NCBI GenBank assembly: GCA_905221605.1
Contig: CAJNDS010000055.1
Coordinates: 1-64,000 of the forward strand
DNA: 64,000 nt
From: Symbiodinium natans
Taxonomy: Eukaryota > Sar > Dinophyceae > Suessiales > Symbiodiniaceae
Direction: 5' to 3'
Shown piece by piece: positions 42,660 to 56,113 of this stretch. Under the pieces are notes generated by a model that did no database searches, had not been told where the DNA came from, and saw nothing but the letters and a program-made list of their open reading frames with translations. Numbering within the stretch: position 1 is the first letter of the stretch; every line of letters begins with the position of its first letter. Made by a program: the position numbers and the translations under genes.

Positions 42660-45383
42660 CCCCGGCCAGGGCTGGACTCAAAGATTTGGCAGCCGAGATA
42701 TGCACAAAGCTCGGCAAGCCTGGCCATCAAGAACCGCTCAGCAAGACGTGCCGAAATCTCCTACAGGGTTGCAACACATTCCGTGTGGGTTTCCAGCATG
42801 TCCCTGACAGGCATGTCCTATGCTGCTCGGGCATGCACGTTCATCAAATCTCTACATATGTGTAGTGGCGCATATAGGTATAGCTATATTAACAAACCCT
42901 ATCTACCGCCCTCTTCTTCTCCTGTAGGTCTCATCGGTTTGCGAGTCGAGCTGCTTCTCGCGAAGCTGCAAAAGTACCAGTGTTTGCAGTATATTCTAAC
43001 ATTTTTGAATATGTTCTTACTGCGTGCCCGTACCCAAGTTGAATGCATTTTTCTATTAAGTTGCATATGCTGAAATACACATGTCTTGTAATGCTTTATA
43101 GTGCATATGCCAAAACACCATTTTCAGCGATGTTTCCATTCAAAAGCCATACCATAGCCTAGCAAGCTAAACAATGCAATTTTGCTGGTATGAAGTATTT
43201 TATTGGCAACTGCCTCAATAAAGCTATTCCCTCCGAATCCTGACAACTAAACAGATTGTAAACAATTCCATGGGTTCAAAACTGACGTGGGAGGCAAATA
43301 AACGTGATACAGCCAGAAAAGTCCATGGTAATGGAAATCTCATATTTTTGGCTCGATCAGTCTGCTCCCACCCGGCATTTAATAGATGTTGTGATATAAC
43401 TAGTTGTCAGTTCTTGTGGCCAACAGGGTAACAGAACAAAGTTTTGCTTTCTGCAGCACCATCTCCAAAGAGCGAATATCGGGCGCCAACGTGAAACACG
43501 AGTCTGAACTTTGCTTTCAGCCTTCCTATTTACGAGACGTTACCGTAATCAGTTTGTTGATCAACATGTAGCCCACACCATGTTAACAAAACTTCGTTAC
43601 TTGCTAAAAATAGTTGGCTAATTCCTTCCAGGTGCTAAATCCACAGGTAGAGATGCACTTTTAAAGCAGCACTGAGGGAATGAGAGATACTGCGAAACCC
43701 GACTTGCTTATTCCCCAACAATTTTCGCATCCATGTGCGCCAAGTCTCTCCAAGTCGACATCGTCCTCCACCAGGAGCGGCGCTCGCGGGACAAAGAAAG
43801 GCTCGAACCCTTGGAAGCTTGGCCAAACTGCACCAACGAGTGTGTAGTGTGCAGGGCTGCCGACTGTCCAGAATGCTTCAAAGCGAGGCTGCGGCGAATC
43901 TCTCTAGAGGGTGATGCGACGCAGGAGCGCGACAGAAATGTGCCTTTCAGAGGGGCCAGCTGCAACTACCAGTTCCTCATGAACGGCTCCACATGTCGCA
44001 ACGGCTCGAGTAGATGAAAGCCAGTAAAACGGGGCAATAATGCTTGCACAGGCGTTTGACCTGCACACACCTGCGCATGCTGTCTCGTTTGCTCTGGGGA
44101 GCCAGCCTTCCACTTGCAGCGCTTGCAGCGTGGCCTCGTTGCCTTGGCCGCCTTGGCCGCGGACCCTGGCAAGGGCAGGCGCGGCTTTGCGTTCGCTTAA
44201 AACTCAAGCTTGCAGAAGCTGGGACTGTTTCGACGCGATGCACAAGCAAAACTCTGCAGATCATGGCCTGTCTTCTGGGAAATCAACACCTCAGTCACCA
44301 CTGAAACAGTAGTCAGCGAAGAGCACGCAGCCCTGTGGAACGCGACAACACTAATGATTTCAGCCATCGCGTCCCCCCAACTCCCCAACCACCTGCCTTG
44401 TTGGTTAGGTGAAATCCAAGGTAAAACTGCGTTTAACATGTTATCCAAAATTCCACAACTTCCAGCAACCCAACCCATATGGTATCCCAGGAGTCAAAAC
44501 ATTCCAAGCACTCAAGCATTCGAAAAGTTCAACAGCAAGTTATTTACCTCGATCATCTCCACCCTGCAGCTACCTGACGGGGGAACCATCCTGCCGTTTT
44601 CGGGCAGGTACTTATGGAAAATTCGCCGCAGGCTTCCGTCGATCTGAGGGTGTGCACTCCACAGGGACTCTTGCGGGGTGAAACATTGGGGGGATACTCG
44701 GCAGGGCCTCTCCGGGGGGGTGGGCACTGCAGGGACCAAGAGTGTGGGACACCGCGCAAGAGGCGAGGAGGCGGAGCATGGTTGATTTTTAAACCCAACA
44801 ACCCCACACCGAGGGTGGGGGCAACCAACCTTGGAAAGGAGGCGGCAGGTAGTCTAAGCGCTACGGAATCACAAGGTGACGCTATTTGGAGACTACAGGT
44901 TTCAAGCATTTTCGAATGACATTGGGTCTAACTCTAGACTCTAGATGAAACGAGCTTCAAATTCTGATCTGCGACAACACCGTAGTTTGATAGCAAAGCT
45001 CTGCAACCACTTTGTGAAGCGCCACCATATCTTGGATGTACAAGAACTTAGAAGAAGGTACAGTACAATACACAGCTGCGAAAGTACTCGGGCTACACTT
45101 TGGGGCTTACTATCGTGGCAATGCTACAAGAAGACATGCAGAGGAAACCGGAAGCATTGTGAGAATGTGCACCAAGATAAAACCTTTATCAAAGTCGTGT
45201 TCTAAGCGCTGTCTAGCTGAGGTGCATGTGCCTGTGTCCGGCGTGGCTTTCATCTCCTTCTGCAGGAGTCTGCGTGTGGCCACGTCCTAAGCTTCTACGA
45301 AACGATCCCTTGCCCCTCACCCAAGCCTATCGTGAGCACCATGCCCAATGACAGCCGCCTAATGTGTAAAGCACCGTGAGCCA
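42660..45383. other. Mostly AT-rich, no recognised gene
   Basis: From about 42,840 to 43,640 base composition becomes clearly AT-rich and no frame has protein character. The rest has short unconvincing frames on both strands. Confidence 0.45.
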
Positions 45384-46062
45384 TCACCTTCTCTGAATCA
45401 CTTGATGCTGGAGCGGCTCCGAGCAAAGGTCTACAGCAAACTGGCCTTTGTTAGTACGCACGAGAGTGTTGGCCCCATTCCTGAGGAGGACCTTAGCTGG
45501 TCCGCAGAGCGGATGCAGGTGGATGACGAGGCCACACTTAGAACCTGGCTCGAACCACGTCCTGTCGTCCCATGAAGGCTGCAACGTGCAGTGGCGTCCA
45601 GCCAGCCTGCGCAATCCGAGCAAGTACTTTCTCTTCGTGTTCTTCAGAGCTTTGGATCATGCTTTTTGTGCATATCTCCGGTCCTCGTCGGTCGCCTGGA
45701 GGCCTCTACTGCCACCAAAGGCACCAACTGTCTGGGTTGTTGGCTCAGCTTCACTCTTCACCTCACAAGGTCATCAGGTTATCTCAGGTTTGTGGCAGTC
45801 GGCTCGTCTTGCAAGTCGCAGAGCACATTCGCTCCATGCGTGACAAGTGTCTGCCATTTCGCTGTTGCTTGCATACATGGAGGTCGGAGCTGTGCCTCCA
45901 AGCTGTTTCAAGGCTCAAGCCGGATTAAGCGGACTCAAGACCCCAAGCACAAGACTCTTCGACTCGCTTCCGGCCTTCCTCTTCTAGAAAGACTAAGACC
46001 TCAACGATACTGCAGGAGCCGCTGCGGCAGGCAGCATGCAGGCAGGTTGTGCCCTTCTGATC
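45384..46062 (-). CDS. Ankyrin-repeat protein, partial, four exons
   Basis: Ankyrin motifs in order: DQKGTTCLHAACRSGSCSIV (exon from 46,062 after CACAG); QATAKWQTLVTHGANVLCDL (about 45,870-45,800); SSEEHEEKVLARIAQAGWTP with LHVAAFMGRQDVVR (ending 45,550); and VLLRNGANTLVRTNKGQFAV (from 45,491). The last two join across a 58-base GC-AG intron (45,492-45,549) to give the standard G-x-TPLHxAA...VxxLLxxGA repeat in phase 0. Ankyrin repeats mediate protein binding; the partner is unknown. The gene may continue upstream. Confidence 0.65.
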
Positions 46063-47992
46063 CTGTGCAGCGCTAGTCCAGCATCAAATGCAAAAACACG
46101 GCTAGAATCGTTAAGACACAAGGACCGGAAGCACGTTGCGTACACGCTTGGAGCCCCAGAAACTCTCGCACAACCCGGCACAACAATTTGGCGATGGACG
46201 ACGCGAGGCCTAGACTCCCTGAGGGCCGCAAAGCAGGATCCTTTCTCCACCCAAGGAGCCCGGCGAGCTAACCCGAAAATAAAACGGGGGCCACTGCAAA
46301 AGGAATCAGCTCGCAAATTTGTGTCTTGACTGCTGCAAATCGCTGTAGCCACCAAGCTGTGGGGCAGCATGCGTTCCTAAAGAGTCTCTGCCGCTGTTTC
46401 CTATTGTTTGTCGAGCTGCCGTTGCTCGACGATTTCCTCCCAGAACCAAGAGCCAGCGAACACCGGCCAGGTTGCTCGAAGCACCTGGCAGATTCCGACA
46501 ACATCTGGCAACAGTGCTAACGTGGGCCTCACGACTTTACATTGTCAAAGGAGAGGCACAGAACTGAAGCAGGTTGCGGTCGACGGCATTAAGACCTTGC
46601 ATCGCTTAGATTCGCTGATCATCAGTGATCGTGAGCAGGTCAGCCACATGTTCGAGCCTTCTAAAGTGTCTGGAAACACGGCACCAGATGGTTCGGGCTC
46701 CTCCAGAACAGTTCTGCTTAGCTTCAACCGCTTGACTCAACCACCGTTGCGTGCGTGTGTGACATGTGGGCGAACTTGCGCCCACATTCTCTGCGGGCCT
46801 CTCCTCAGGTTTTGGTATTGCCGCTTTACATTCCGCTGTCTCAGGGCTCGTCACACAACCCACCTTTGCCTCTCCAACTCATTGCTGTCACCGAGTTAGA
46901 TGCTGCTGGTCGCAGCTTATGCCTCTGCTCTGTCTTGGCCTGCTTTTAGGACTTGCTACCACGCATTGTTTTGTGTCACTCGCCGGGCTGAGTCCGACTA
47001 GGATCCCTGTCGTTGGATGGGATTCATTAAGAGACTATGATGGAAGCTTGCCAGCTGACCGCGATGCCAGAAGGTGCATCAAGTCCGACCCAAATCGACC
47101 GTTCCCGGCCAACTCTACCCCTTTTTTTGTCCATTCCACTCCGCACACCTTGAACACATATCTTTCCGTTGCCACCTCTCTCTCTCTGTTTTTTCTCAAG
47201 GGACTCGACTGCTGCCCTTAGTGCCCTGCCCATCCCAGCCCCCACGCCTCCTTTTGTGCAGAACTAAATCTCTCGACGTGTGGCGATCTGTTCTGTTCAC
47301 AGAACATGGGCTTGAGTTTTGTGCTCCTCGATGATGCTTTCCAGGGACTGTGAAATCGTCAGCTGCGAGCACTGCCTCCAAAGCCACAAAAGTCAAGGAA
47401 GGTCAAAGAACGTCCAGCAGGCAGTATGTCAGTATGCACCACGACTGGTTGTGCTCGTCTTGCCGTCTTTCAGCTTACCAACTAAATGGACTGAGCAGAT
47501 GCGGGCAAGACACCCGCCACACTTGCCCTTCTCACCTGACATACGGTCAGCACCTTTTGGTGCATGTGTCTGCTCAACTTTCAGACCGAACATGATCGAA
47601 CTTCCAACCGAGCTCCATGCCGCACAGGGCGTGGTTGCCCATGGGCCAATAGGCGGCCTGCATTTCCGCTGCAATACTGGCAAGTTGCCGTGCGCTCAAT
47701 TTGTTGCCTTCAACTTCCGAGGACGCGACCTGGAGGAGATTTCATTCTAGACCATTGGCGACGCACGCATGGCCACAGCAGCGCTACTGAATCAGTAGCT
47801 CTGATATCTAGTGCAAGGATGCCGAGAGACTATTGCACCATTTCAGTGCATTCTGAATCTGCAAAGAACGAATCTGAACAGCGCATAGAAGCTGGAAACT
47901 GAACCCAGGCAATTGAACAAAGTGAGCTATGCGGTTTGAACATCGCGCCTGCGGCTGATGTGACCCTTGAGACCCAGCACAGCTGTAACAAT

Positions 47993-48030
47993 GGTAACAC
48001 TGGGGTAACACTGGTAACCTGCGGTAACAC
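47993..48030. repeat. Short degenerate GGTAACAC(TG) tandem repeat
   Basis: About four imperfect copies of GGTAACAC with TG- or CTGC-type spacers in a row. Likely slippage; no role known. Confidence 0.6.
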
Positions 48031-48732
48031 TTTCGAACTTGCGCCAGCGGGCTCTGGTGTGCCTGCTCTGTAGCTGGTCCGAGAGCTTGCGCCACTTGCG
48101 CCCGAAGGAAAGGAACATCCGGAGCGGGCCACTGAGGCCTCAAGGGCTGCAGCCCGTGTATTTCACTGTTCACTGAGTGCGAAACATCTGAGAATTCTGT
48201 GGCCCCTGGCTCCAGCACATGGAGCTGGGACGAAGCTCTCCATGAGTTTGGCTAAGTTTAGCTTGTGACGGTTTCTTCCAGCTGCTTCACTGCTGTGACA
48301 AAGTGGGGCTTTGCATGTTCACATGATCCATGTGGCGACAGCTTGAGAATTTCACATTCGTTGCCAAGGAACCTGCACACATGCATGTCGCATCTTATCT
48401 CGGCACACCTCCATGCATCTACTTTTGTACCGCGACTATGCCGCCCCATATCATGTCAACATATGTACAGAAGGGGCTTGGGTGCCCTCACTTTTCAAGA
48501 GCACCAAAGCCCCACAAGTCCTTCCCTCAAGCCTTGCCTTGCCAGGTGCTTCAAAACTGCGGGTCATTCGCTGCAGTGTTCTACAAGTTGCTTTGTTCTG
48601 GCACTGCGTGGTGTGCTGACAAGACTTGAAGGGGAGCCGGGCAAATCCCTGCAATTTAAATCCAGGGACTAAAGGAGGGGTCATGTAGGGGCTACTTAGG
48701 TAAATAAGCACTATACCAGGTACATGTACAAC

Positions 48733-48805
48733 GTAGGGTTTATAAAGGGAAATGAGATTAAGGGTCCCTTCTAGGCGTCCCCTATACCCCTTAATAAAAC
48801 CCTAC
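48733..48805. repeat. Imperfect inverted repeat (hairpin)
   Basis: The left arm GTAGGGTTTATAAAGGG pairs with the right arm CCCCTTAATAAAACCCTAC, with one or two bulges and a loop of about 37 bases. The loop itself holds AAGGGTCCCTT. Surrounding sequence is AT-rich. It could be a small palindromic (MITE-like) element or a structured RNA. Only one copy is in the window. Confidence 0.5.
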
Positions 48806-49890
48806 AAGCCTCTATTGAACCCCATAAACTTTCCTTCGTGACCTGCGCAATTCTGCTCGGGATTTCTATTGCGTCGGGTAAAGGCAGATTTGCAGATTGG
48901 GTCGATGGGGCAGCTCGGCCAGCCGTAGACCCGCCCTCAGGGCATCAAAAGGTGCAAGCATCCGTTGGCAAAAAAACCTCATGGACTGCAGAAACCAACT
49001 TGGCAACGAAGTCTCACCACCCTCTTGATGCCACTTCAGGGATGCTTCCGGGTCTGTGAGCCTATGTTTCTGAAACCCTTCCTGCGGGCCTCCTTGCTGC
49101 TGGGATCGGCCTTCCAGCGCCCTGCCAGTGCACCTTCCGGACACTTCTTGGCAATGTCACCTCCTTAAACTCATAGACTCATGGCTGCATGGCCTCCACA
49201 GAGGCAAGGGCAAGAGAGCAAGCTGAATCGGGCGTCCTGCAATCCATCGCTCATGCTGCAGCACCCTCAAAGAAGCTGGCGGTATCACTGCACAGCGCAG
49301 ACAGCAAGCTGAAGCGAGCATGCATTTCAACACGGGCCGCGAATTGTAAAACAAAACGTTTTAAAACTACTTCAGATCGAGTCTGCTGTGAGGGTGGTGC
49401 CACGGGTGGGTGGCCCCAACCCTCTCTGACCGATTCTGCTATCGATGCCCAATGGAACTCTCTGATCTCAAATTTTGTTGAGCAGAGATTCATTGCCTAT
49501 AGCCCTACGATTCTACAACACGCTTGCAAGCCGAGCCGAAGCCCGAAGCGCTCGCAAATTTGATGCAGCAAGGAAAACGACGGAGGATGTTGACCGCACG
49601 TACCAGGAGACACCAACAATTCTCATGGACATGGACTAAAGGCCAACACGCCCCGAGCTTGTCAACATCGTTCAACATCCGCCTCAGCCATTGAAAATAG
49701 AATGTGTGTCCGCCGGGCCCTCTCCTTGTCTTCAGAAGATTTTGGATTTTTCAAAATCCCATAAACAAGGAACATACGTTCCGATACGTTTCGGCTGCAG
49801 ACAAGCCGAGCAAGTCGAGGCGCCATTCTTTTAAGACTGGAGACAGCACTCACTTAGAATCCCAGTCGCACTGGCTGCGCATCAACACAC

Positions 49891-50253
49891 TCAGCTGACA
49901 CGGCCGGGTGTTTCCGGCAGCTTTTCTCCACGACGGAAGACGTTGAGTGCGCATGGGCCGTGCCCACGCTGCCGACCCCGCTCCCGTTTTGCCTTTGAAG
50001 GGTTCCGCGGGTACATGTGCGTGTGGCAAAAGCCACATCCTGCACCCTTGTTGCAACCTTTGGCGATGGAGTGGAACAGGCATGGCTCGCACCGAGCGCC
50101 ATTTGTGAAGGTGCACATGGTCGAGCCTCGCGACCTGCTGGGATCCGGAGCATCTTCTCGTCTTTCTCCCGGGAACGACTCCGAACGCCGTGGCTGCTCC
50201 TCATCCCTGAACTCGAAGTTCAAGAAGGTGTTACGCACACTGAGGGTTGTCAT
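49891..50253 (-). CDS. CCCH zinc-finger protein of the dinoflagellate NTFL type
   Basis: The protein has 120 residues from the ATG at 50,253 (MTTLSVRNTFLNFEF). The start SVRNTFLxF, followed by RRSESFP and then a single CCCH finger (C-x8-C-x5-C-x3-H, CLFHSIAKGCNKGAGCGFCH), is the layout of a small-protein family I recall as abundant in dinoflagellates. The finger lies at 50,023-50,082. The C-terminus is basic (SKAKRERGRQRGHG) and could bind RNA. CCCH fingers usually bind single-stranded RNA. Upstream in-frame sequence exists, but the chosen ATG fits the family start. Confidence 0.75.
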   Translation of the reverse strand: MTTLSVRNTFLNFEFRDEEQPRRSESFPGERREDAPDPSRSRGSTMCTFTNGARCEPCLFHSIAKGCNKGAGCGFCHTHMYPRNPSKAKRERGRQRGHGPCALNVFRRGEKLPETPGRVS

Positions 50254-50949
50254 GGCGGGCGAGCGATGCGCTCGGAGACCTGACACTGATAAGAATGGGG
50301 CTTCCCGGCCTCTCGAGCCGCTAGCGGTGGACTCGCGGGCTGCATTCCCTAAGAACATTGACAACTGCACGTCTGCAAACATCTGCCAAAAGGCCCGGCA
50401 AGCCTACCTGCTCTCTACTTGACCTGCTCTCTGCTGAACCAAACAAAACAGCAACCCACACAGATCTGCGGTAGCTCATGTAGCTCCTCGAGGTCAAAGG
50501 ATCGCCTGCAGCATCTCCCGACCTGCACAGTGGTTTGTCACGGGTCTGAGTGTCCACACGTCAGAGGTTGACGAGGGAAAACAAAGCAAAGGCACCGCTC
50601 TAGTAAAGCTTGGGCATGAAGCTTTGCAACCTCTCACTCCTCCCTGTCCTCATGCTCAGAAGATGAACCCAACTGGGCAATCGCAATGGCGGGACTGACA
50701 TGGCCCCCCTGAAATCGCTACTAGGACGACATGCATGCCACACAACACACTAAGCAAGAATATCCAGAAGGTAGGTTCACATGTTGGTGATGCAATTTCA
50801 CATGTCTTACGGCAAGAACGCAGAATGCACGCCCACAAAATGTAAGTTCGAATGCTTGGCTGGAGCGGCTGGCTTCGCATCTTCCCGTGCCAGCCAGCTT
50901 TTCGTGTGTCACATCTGGCTGGCAGGAGGATATCTGAAAACAAGCCCGA

Positions 50950-51226
50950 TTGTTCCCACTACATCTGAGGATCTCACTGGCGTTGTGGGACATCTTCGGC
51001 CTGAAGTCTCCCGATCGGCACATGCTTCGTCGCGGTTCAGACCGTTCAACAGCGCTCACATCTGAGATGAGAACAGAAGGGGCCGGCAGACCTGAGGCGA
51101 GGCACCTGGCATCTGAGCTCTGAGAATCCTCAGATCTCGGGATTTCGGCCAAGCTCACGCCTTGCTTGAGAAGGAAGCGAATCATCTCGGGTGCCCCAAT
51201 CATGGCCGCAAGCCTCTGACCGAGAA
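50950..51226 (-). CDS. Ankyrin-repeat fragment with Ser-rich tail
   Basis: Reads LTVLGQRLAAMIGAPEMIRF then LLKQGVSLAEIPRSED, followed by a Ser-rich region. AAMIGAPEMIRFLLKQGVSL fits the second half of an ankyrin repeat. An upstream exon with the TPLH half was not located. The C-terminal part may be a linker. Confidence 0.4.
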
Positions 51227-51229
51227 CAG

Positions 51230-53834
51230 TCAGACTCCTTCAGCAGCACACTAAACCAAAGAGCGGACATGCGCCTTTGAAGCTGACAAGCCTGCCCCTA
51301 CCAGCACCTATATACCTGCCCAGTCCCACCCGTGGATAATGGCAGCGGTCCACCAACCTAGTGGAGCGCGCTATCCTTGTCCCGATATGCTTTTCGGAAC
51401 CTCTATGTCCCTGACCATGTTTGTTGCCTGTATTTCTACTCTGGTCTCTCTATGTTCATAAGAGAACCTGAGTCTTCTCTCTTCTTTTACGGCCATATTT
51501 TGAAAGAACCTCTGCTTGCTCGATACTCTACTTGATATTGTACGATGAGCTCGTTTTGCAAACAGGAAAATGCCGAGTTCATTTGTTTCTTGACAGGTTT
51601 CTTCACCAGCTTAATGCGGAAACCTGAAAGTTCGACCGAATAAATTGAAGAATGCTCAAAGTTGCGCTTTGAAAACTGTAAAAGATACTGCCAACGGAGT
51701 GCCGGTGGGGAGGAACATGAATCCTGAATGGACTGCCAGCCCGGAGTCTGGCAAATTGCCCGGGTCATTCAACGCAACCTGGTCACGGTCAAGTCTTGCA
51801 CCTGGCTTGCCTGGTTTGACAGTATACACGTGCCAAATGTTGCCAGGCAATTCAATGGTGTCTGTACAACCCATCGTTCCTTGGTTAAAGTTTAAGTCCG
51901 CTACGTAGCAAAAGGAAGACTTCATCTAGTCAGTACTATTACCTCCAGAATTCCTTGCTGTTCACAGGCGCCAGAAGCTGTGATTTGCAGGCCCCCCCTG
52001 TTTTCCTCAGCCACCTGCCAGGCTCCTTTATGCTTTCAAAGATCTTGGGGAATGAAGGGCGTCTGGTTATAAAAATCATGGTTGGGTTGGGTTGGACTTG
52101 TCTGCACGGATGCAAACGTACCCGGCCTTTAAACATGTGGCTTGGTTGTGGCTCGTTTGTTTTGACAGGGGGTCGGAGGGCATCACTTTGCCCAGTCCTG
52201 GCATATTGGATTGATAGGTTTTGCTTGTGAAGAAGCTAGGCCGGAGGTTTCGCTCGGCACGAAAGCTTGGTTGGGTTGGCTGATGCAAACGTTCCTGGCC
52301 GCTGGGCTACAGCCTAGCATATTTTCCAAACACCTTACCGAGAAATCCGTTTGATTCACAACTCTTGCCTGTGAAGGCGAGGAGCTGAGAAGCCAACACT
52401 AAACGTGCGAAAGCCAAAAGCCAACGGCCCAACCAAAAAAAATCAAGGAGCTGAGAAGCCCCTCCTCCCAAAAAGCAGCCGCACAAAAACCAAGAAGCCA
52501 AGAAAACAACAGGGCCGACGGCAGCAAAAGGCGCAAAGCAGGTGCAAACAAAGCAGAGGCAGAAACGCACAAAGCAAGAACAAAAAATGAAGTAACAAAA
52601 TAGAAGCACAAACGAAGGAAAAGAGTGTTGGTTTCGTTCACTAATTCACTAATTTCATGCACTTTACTTCGTTTCGTTTATAAATTAATTTATTATATTC
52701 ACTTCACTTTATAATCCTTTCTCTGCTTCTACCCCGGGTGCACGCGTCTTTTCCCCTCGTTCGATATTAAATGACTTCGCGCGTTTCCTTGCAAGTCAGT
52801 TTAATATGGAACGGAGGAAAGGAGCGTGGGTGAGAGAAGATATTGGAATCAAGAGGGAAAGGTCTCCAAGCTCCAGGATGATACGGTGAGAGTGAATGAT
52901 AAGAGCCCGGTCAAGAGAACACCAGTATTAACCTAACTCTCTGGACTCATTCTGACTAGGGGCAGAAAGTTGACAGAAGAAGAGAAAGCCAAAATGACAG
53001 CTTCAAAGCAGCTGCAGGCAAAAAGGCGGTAATCACAAAAACAACGAATAGGAGCAACAACAAAATGTATCCAAATAGTTAGGACCCCATTGCTCCGGCT
53101 TCATTGCAAAAACATACGCTTCTCAACCTAGGCCAAGTCAACTTCACACTCATCTTCCTAAACCTCGAGAGTTTCGCATAGTGGGCAAGGGGCCCCGCAT
53201 GAAACCCTTGCTCAATGAGTTTCGTAGCAAGATCTGTACGACTCTGGTAAGATGCCTTTCCAGCAGGGAAGCCAAGCGCACCCCCCCGAGGGAATCTGAG
53301 CGTCTTGCGCCAAAGGAGTTGCTCCCTGGGCGTCAGCTGCATTCGCCTGGAGCAGGGTCAGGTAAATGGTGTCACCTACTTTCGGCGTACTCGTGCTCGT
53401 ACACAAGCGAAGCAGCGTCTTCACCCGTCTTCTTATTTTCCCTTGTGCAAAAATGCCCTCCAAGGCCGCGATTACAGACTAGCAAAATTGCTGCCGGGAC
53501 TGCTGGGACTTCTTAAGCCCTGGGCTGGTTTCCCTGCCCTCCCAAATAGCACGCTTTCCTGCGCGGACCTGTGGTTCTTGTGCAATTTGTGCATCTGGCA
53601 AGCCTAAACTGGGGGGCAAGAGATTGTAGGATCTGCCTTTGCGTTAACACAAGAAGTGATGACGCATATGAGTACTTTGGCAATGCCTCGGTCTCGGTTG
53701 CGAGGGGATGTTCCAGGCGACTGATCGGTGGACCGACTGTGGAGGTCAGAATGTCAGACGGACTTGTAACTTGTAAGGTTATGGGATCTCACGCCTCGGC
53801 CCGCCACTTCAACAGCTCGGCAGCATCTCGAACC
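51230..53834. other. No recognised gene; partly AT-rich
   Basis: No supported coding region. 52,600-52,740 is strongly AT-rich, and GGTTGGGTTGG-type short repeats occur near 52,080 and 52,262. Confidence 0.4.
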
Positions 53835-53985
53835 TTACAAAGCTAACAGAGGTACGCAGCACAGGTCCATGGTTTCGGCTTTAGAATGCTTTAGATGCTC
53901 ATGACATTGTCGGAAAAGGGTCTTGACGGCAGTGTCCCCGCAAGCTGCTGCGTGGTGAAGCGCAGACCTTAGGGTGATTACGGAT
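53835..53985 (-). CDS. Ankyrin-repeat exon
   Basis: Reads SVITLRSALHHAAACGDTAV then KTLFRQCHEHLKHSK, with the ALHHAAACGD core of an ankyrin repeat. It is open to a TAA near 53,835. Probably one exon of a larger ankyrin gene that includes the 56.2 kb piece on the same strand. Confidence 0.45.
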
Positions 53986-56113
53986 GCAGCTTCGCCTGCC
54001 TCTGGTCAAAAGCTCCAAGCCGGCTAGCAGTGTCTATGAGGTGCAGGTCCTGAGCACAACGGACTTCAACACTGCATCACAGGAAAGGGGTTCATTCTTT
54101 CTCCAAGACAGCAACAGCTTCTGTGCCGAGCAGGTGTCTAACCTCAACTCGGAACCGTCGATGGTCAGAAATGCTAGACATTCTACACTCCTTCAACGAT
54201 GCCGCTTACATAGGTGTTGATGCCAAGATGAGCCAAGCCAGTAGCCACTGCGGAAGCTCCAGCACTCACGGCCCTCATCAAGGGGGTCCTTGAGGGAGTA
54301 AGGACACAACTGACACAACATCAGGAGATCAGCACATATATGCGCCGGATGCGCTGGGCATCAAGCAAGCCAGTGCCAGACCTGGTCAGGGAGAAACGTC
54401 GCCCGAGCCACTGTGAGAAGCAGTTCCGAATGAGCGCGTGGCTCTGGATCATTGATGAGTGCCCGGAAGCTGAGCAGCAACCTGTGAAGTTTGCAGGGCA
54501 TTGCAGAGCTAGCCAACACTCGGACCCCTGGCTGCCGTGCAGTCAGCGCTAGCTCAGGAATGAAGAGGACAACGAAAACCAAATGATATCAGAGGAAGAT
54601 CAACGAAACAGACAAGAAATGCGACGGGAGCTTGATGAACTTGGGGCCTGTATACGGGAACGCAAGCCCGCCGGTCAGGATTGCTTGCGCTGCATGGCTC
54701 GAGAGTCCCGAGTCGAGATCTTAGGCGCGGCAAGCGTTGCCTCTACTATCCTATCGGGGGTCCTGCGAAGAGTGGACGGCGTGCGTGAAATAATTCCGGG
54801 ATACTGCAGGACTCCATTCCCCGAAACTGAATCCCGGAAGAAGAGCTGAGTGCCTGGCTTGCACAACTCCAAGTCATCTGCCGAAGCTGCAATGTGTAAG
54901 CCGGTCCTTTTTTGCTCACCCAAGATATCCCCAACGACGGGCCAGTGCATCAGAACATCACATGCCTGCTGCCGGCACATGCAGCTCTCTGTGCTGAGAA
55001 TCTGGCTGGCCACGGCTGTTTAACAGGCTTGCTGCTGCTGGAAAATCTGGATCCCAATCTCGGCGTGATAGCTTCAAGCTACAGCAATTTGAACCGGGTC
55101 TGGAGCGCAAAGATGCACTTGAACTCAGTCCAGTGCCAGTCATGGCCTGCAAACAAACCTGCACCATGACTGGTGGACTATGCCTACCTGGCATCCCTGG
55201 GTCAAACCATCTGGCGGCCTCCACCGTCACAAGCCAAGGTTCCAGAAAACCGGTGGGGCCTCTCGACAGTCTGGTGGCGTGTCACGTCACATATAGCAAA
55301 AACACTCAGTTCGGCACGTTGCCAAGGCTTCTGATCATCCTGCCCAGGGGGGTTCTTCATTGTGATCGAAGATGATTCAGGAGTTTCATCGGGTGCTTCA
55401 AAGTCCGCCCACTGAAAGAAAGCTCTGTCGCCAAACCCTATGCCCCTTGTTTTCGAGTTGGAGTCGTCTGTGTACGGGGGGATGTGAAGGCTTGGAAGTC
55501 ATGCAGTGCTTTTTTCGGGGCTTGTCGGCAAGTCGCGTGGAGGTGCTCTCTCTTGGATCTCGTGATGTCTATGCGTTTGACTGACTTTCGTGGCATCGCG
55601 GCGCTGCTCGCGCGCAATTGGGGATTAAGGGGACCAAGCCCACCTTGCAGGCAGCTTCGGGCTGCGGCGTGTGGTGGCTGTATGGGAGCAGCGATTCTCC
55701 ACTCAGAGAAGCACCGCAGGACCTTGGGAGCGCGTGAAAGATTCAGGCTTCCTCGCCGAAAGGCATGGAGAGACAGCAGATCAAGAGGCCGACCACCAGC
55801 TTGCACGCTGCAACGTTGCCACCATCGCTGGCACCTGCTGAACAGATGTCAGCCCTCAACAGAACCTGAAAATGAATGGGAAGCCATGGGGCGCACATGT
55901 TGCAGAGGCCTAGCGCACTCAGACTCTCCAGCTCGGACCGCGTCCACTTCTCTACTTGTACTTGGAAGATCGTGGAAGGTAACATCTTCCATGAACTAGA
56001 CCCTCGAGCCTGATTGTCGGAAAGATCGCCAAGCCTGCCAAGGTAACAGAAGCGGCAAAGACTCTTGCACGTCGGACATCCTCGGACCAACCTGGGGTCA
56101 GCCCGTGCTGAAA

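Larger units (their letters stand above)
46063..49886. other. No recognised gene; contains hairpin and GGTAACAC repeats
   Basis: No supported coding region. Noted within it are a short GGTAACAC-type repeat (47,993-48,030) and an AT-rich inverted repeat (48,733-48,805). Confidence 0.4.
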
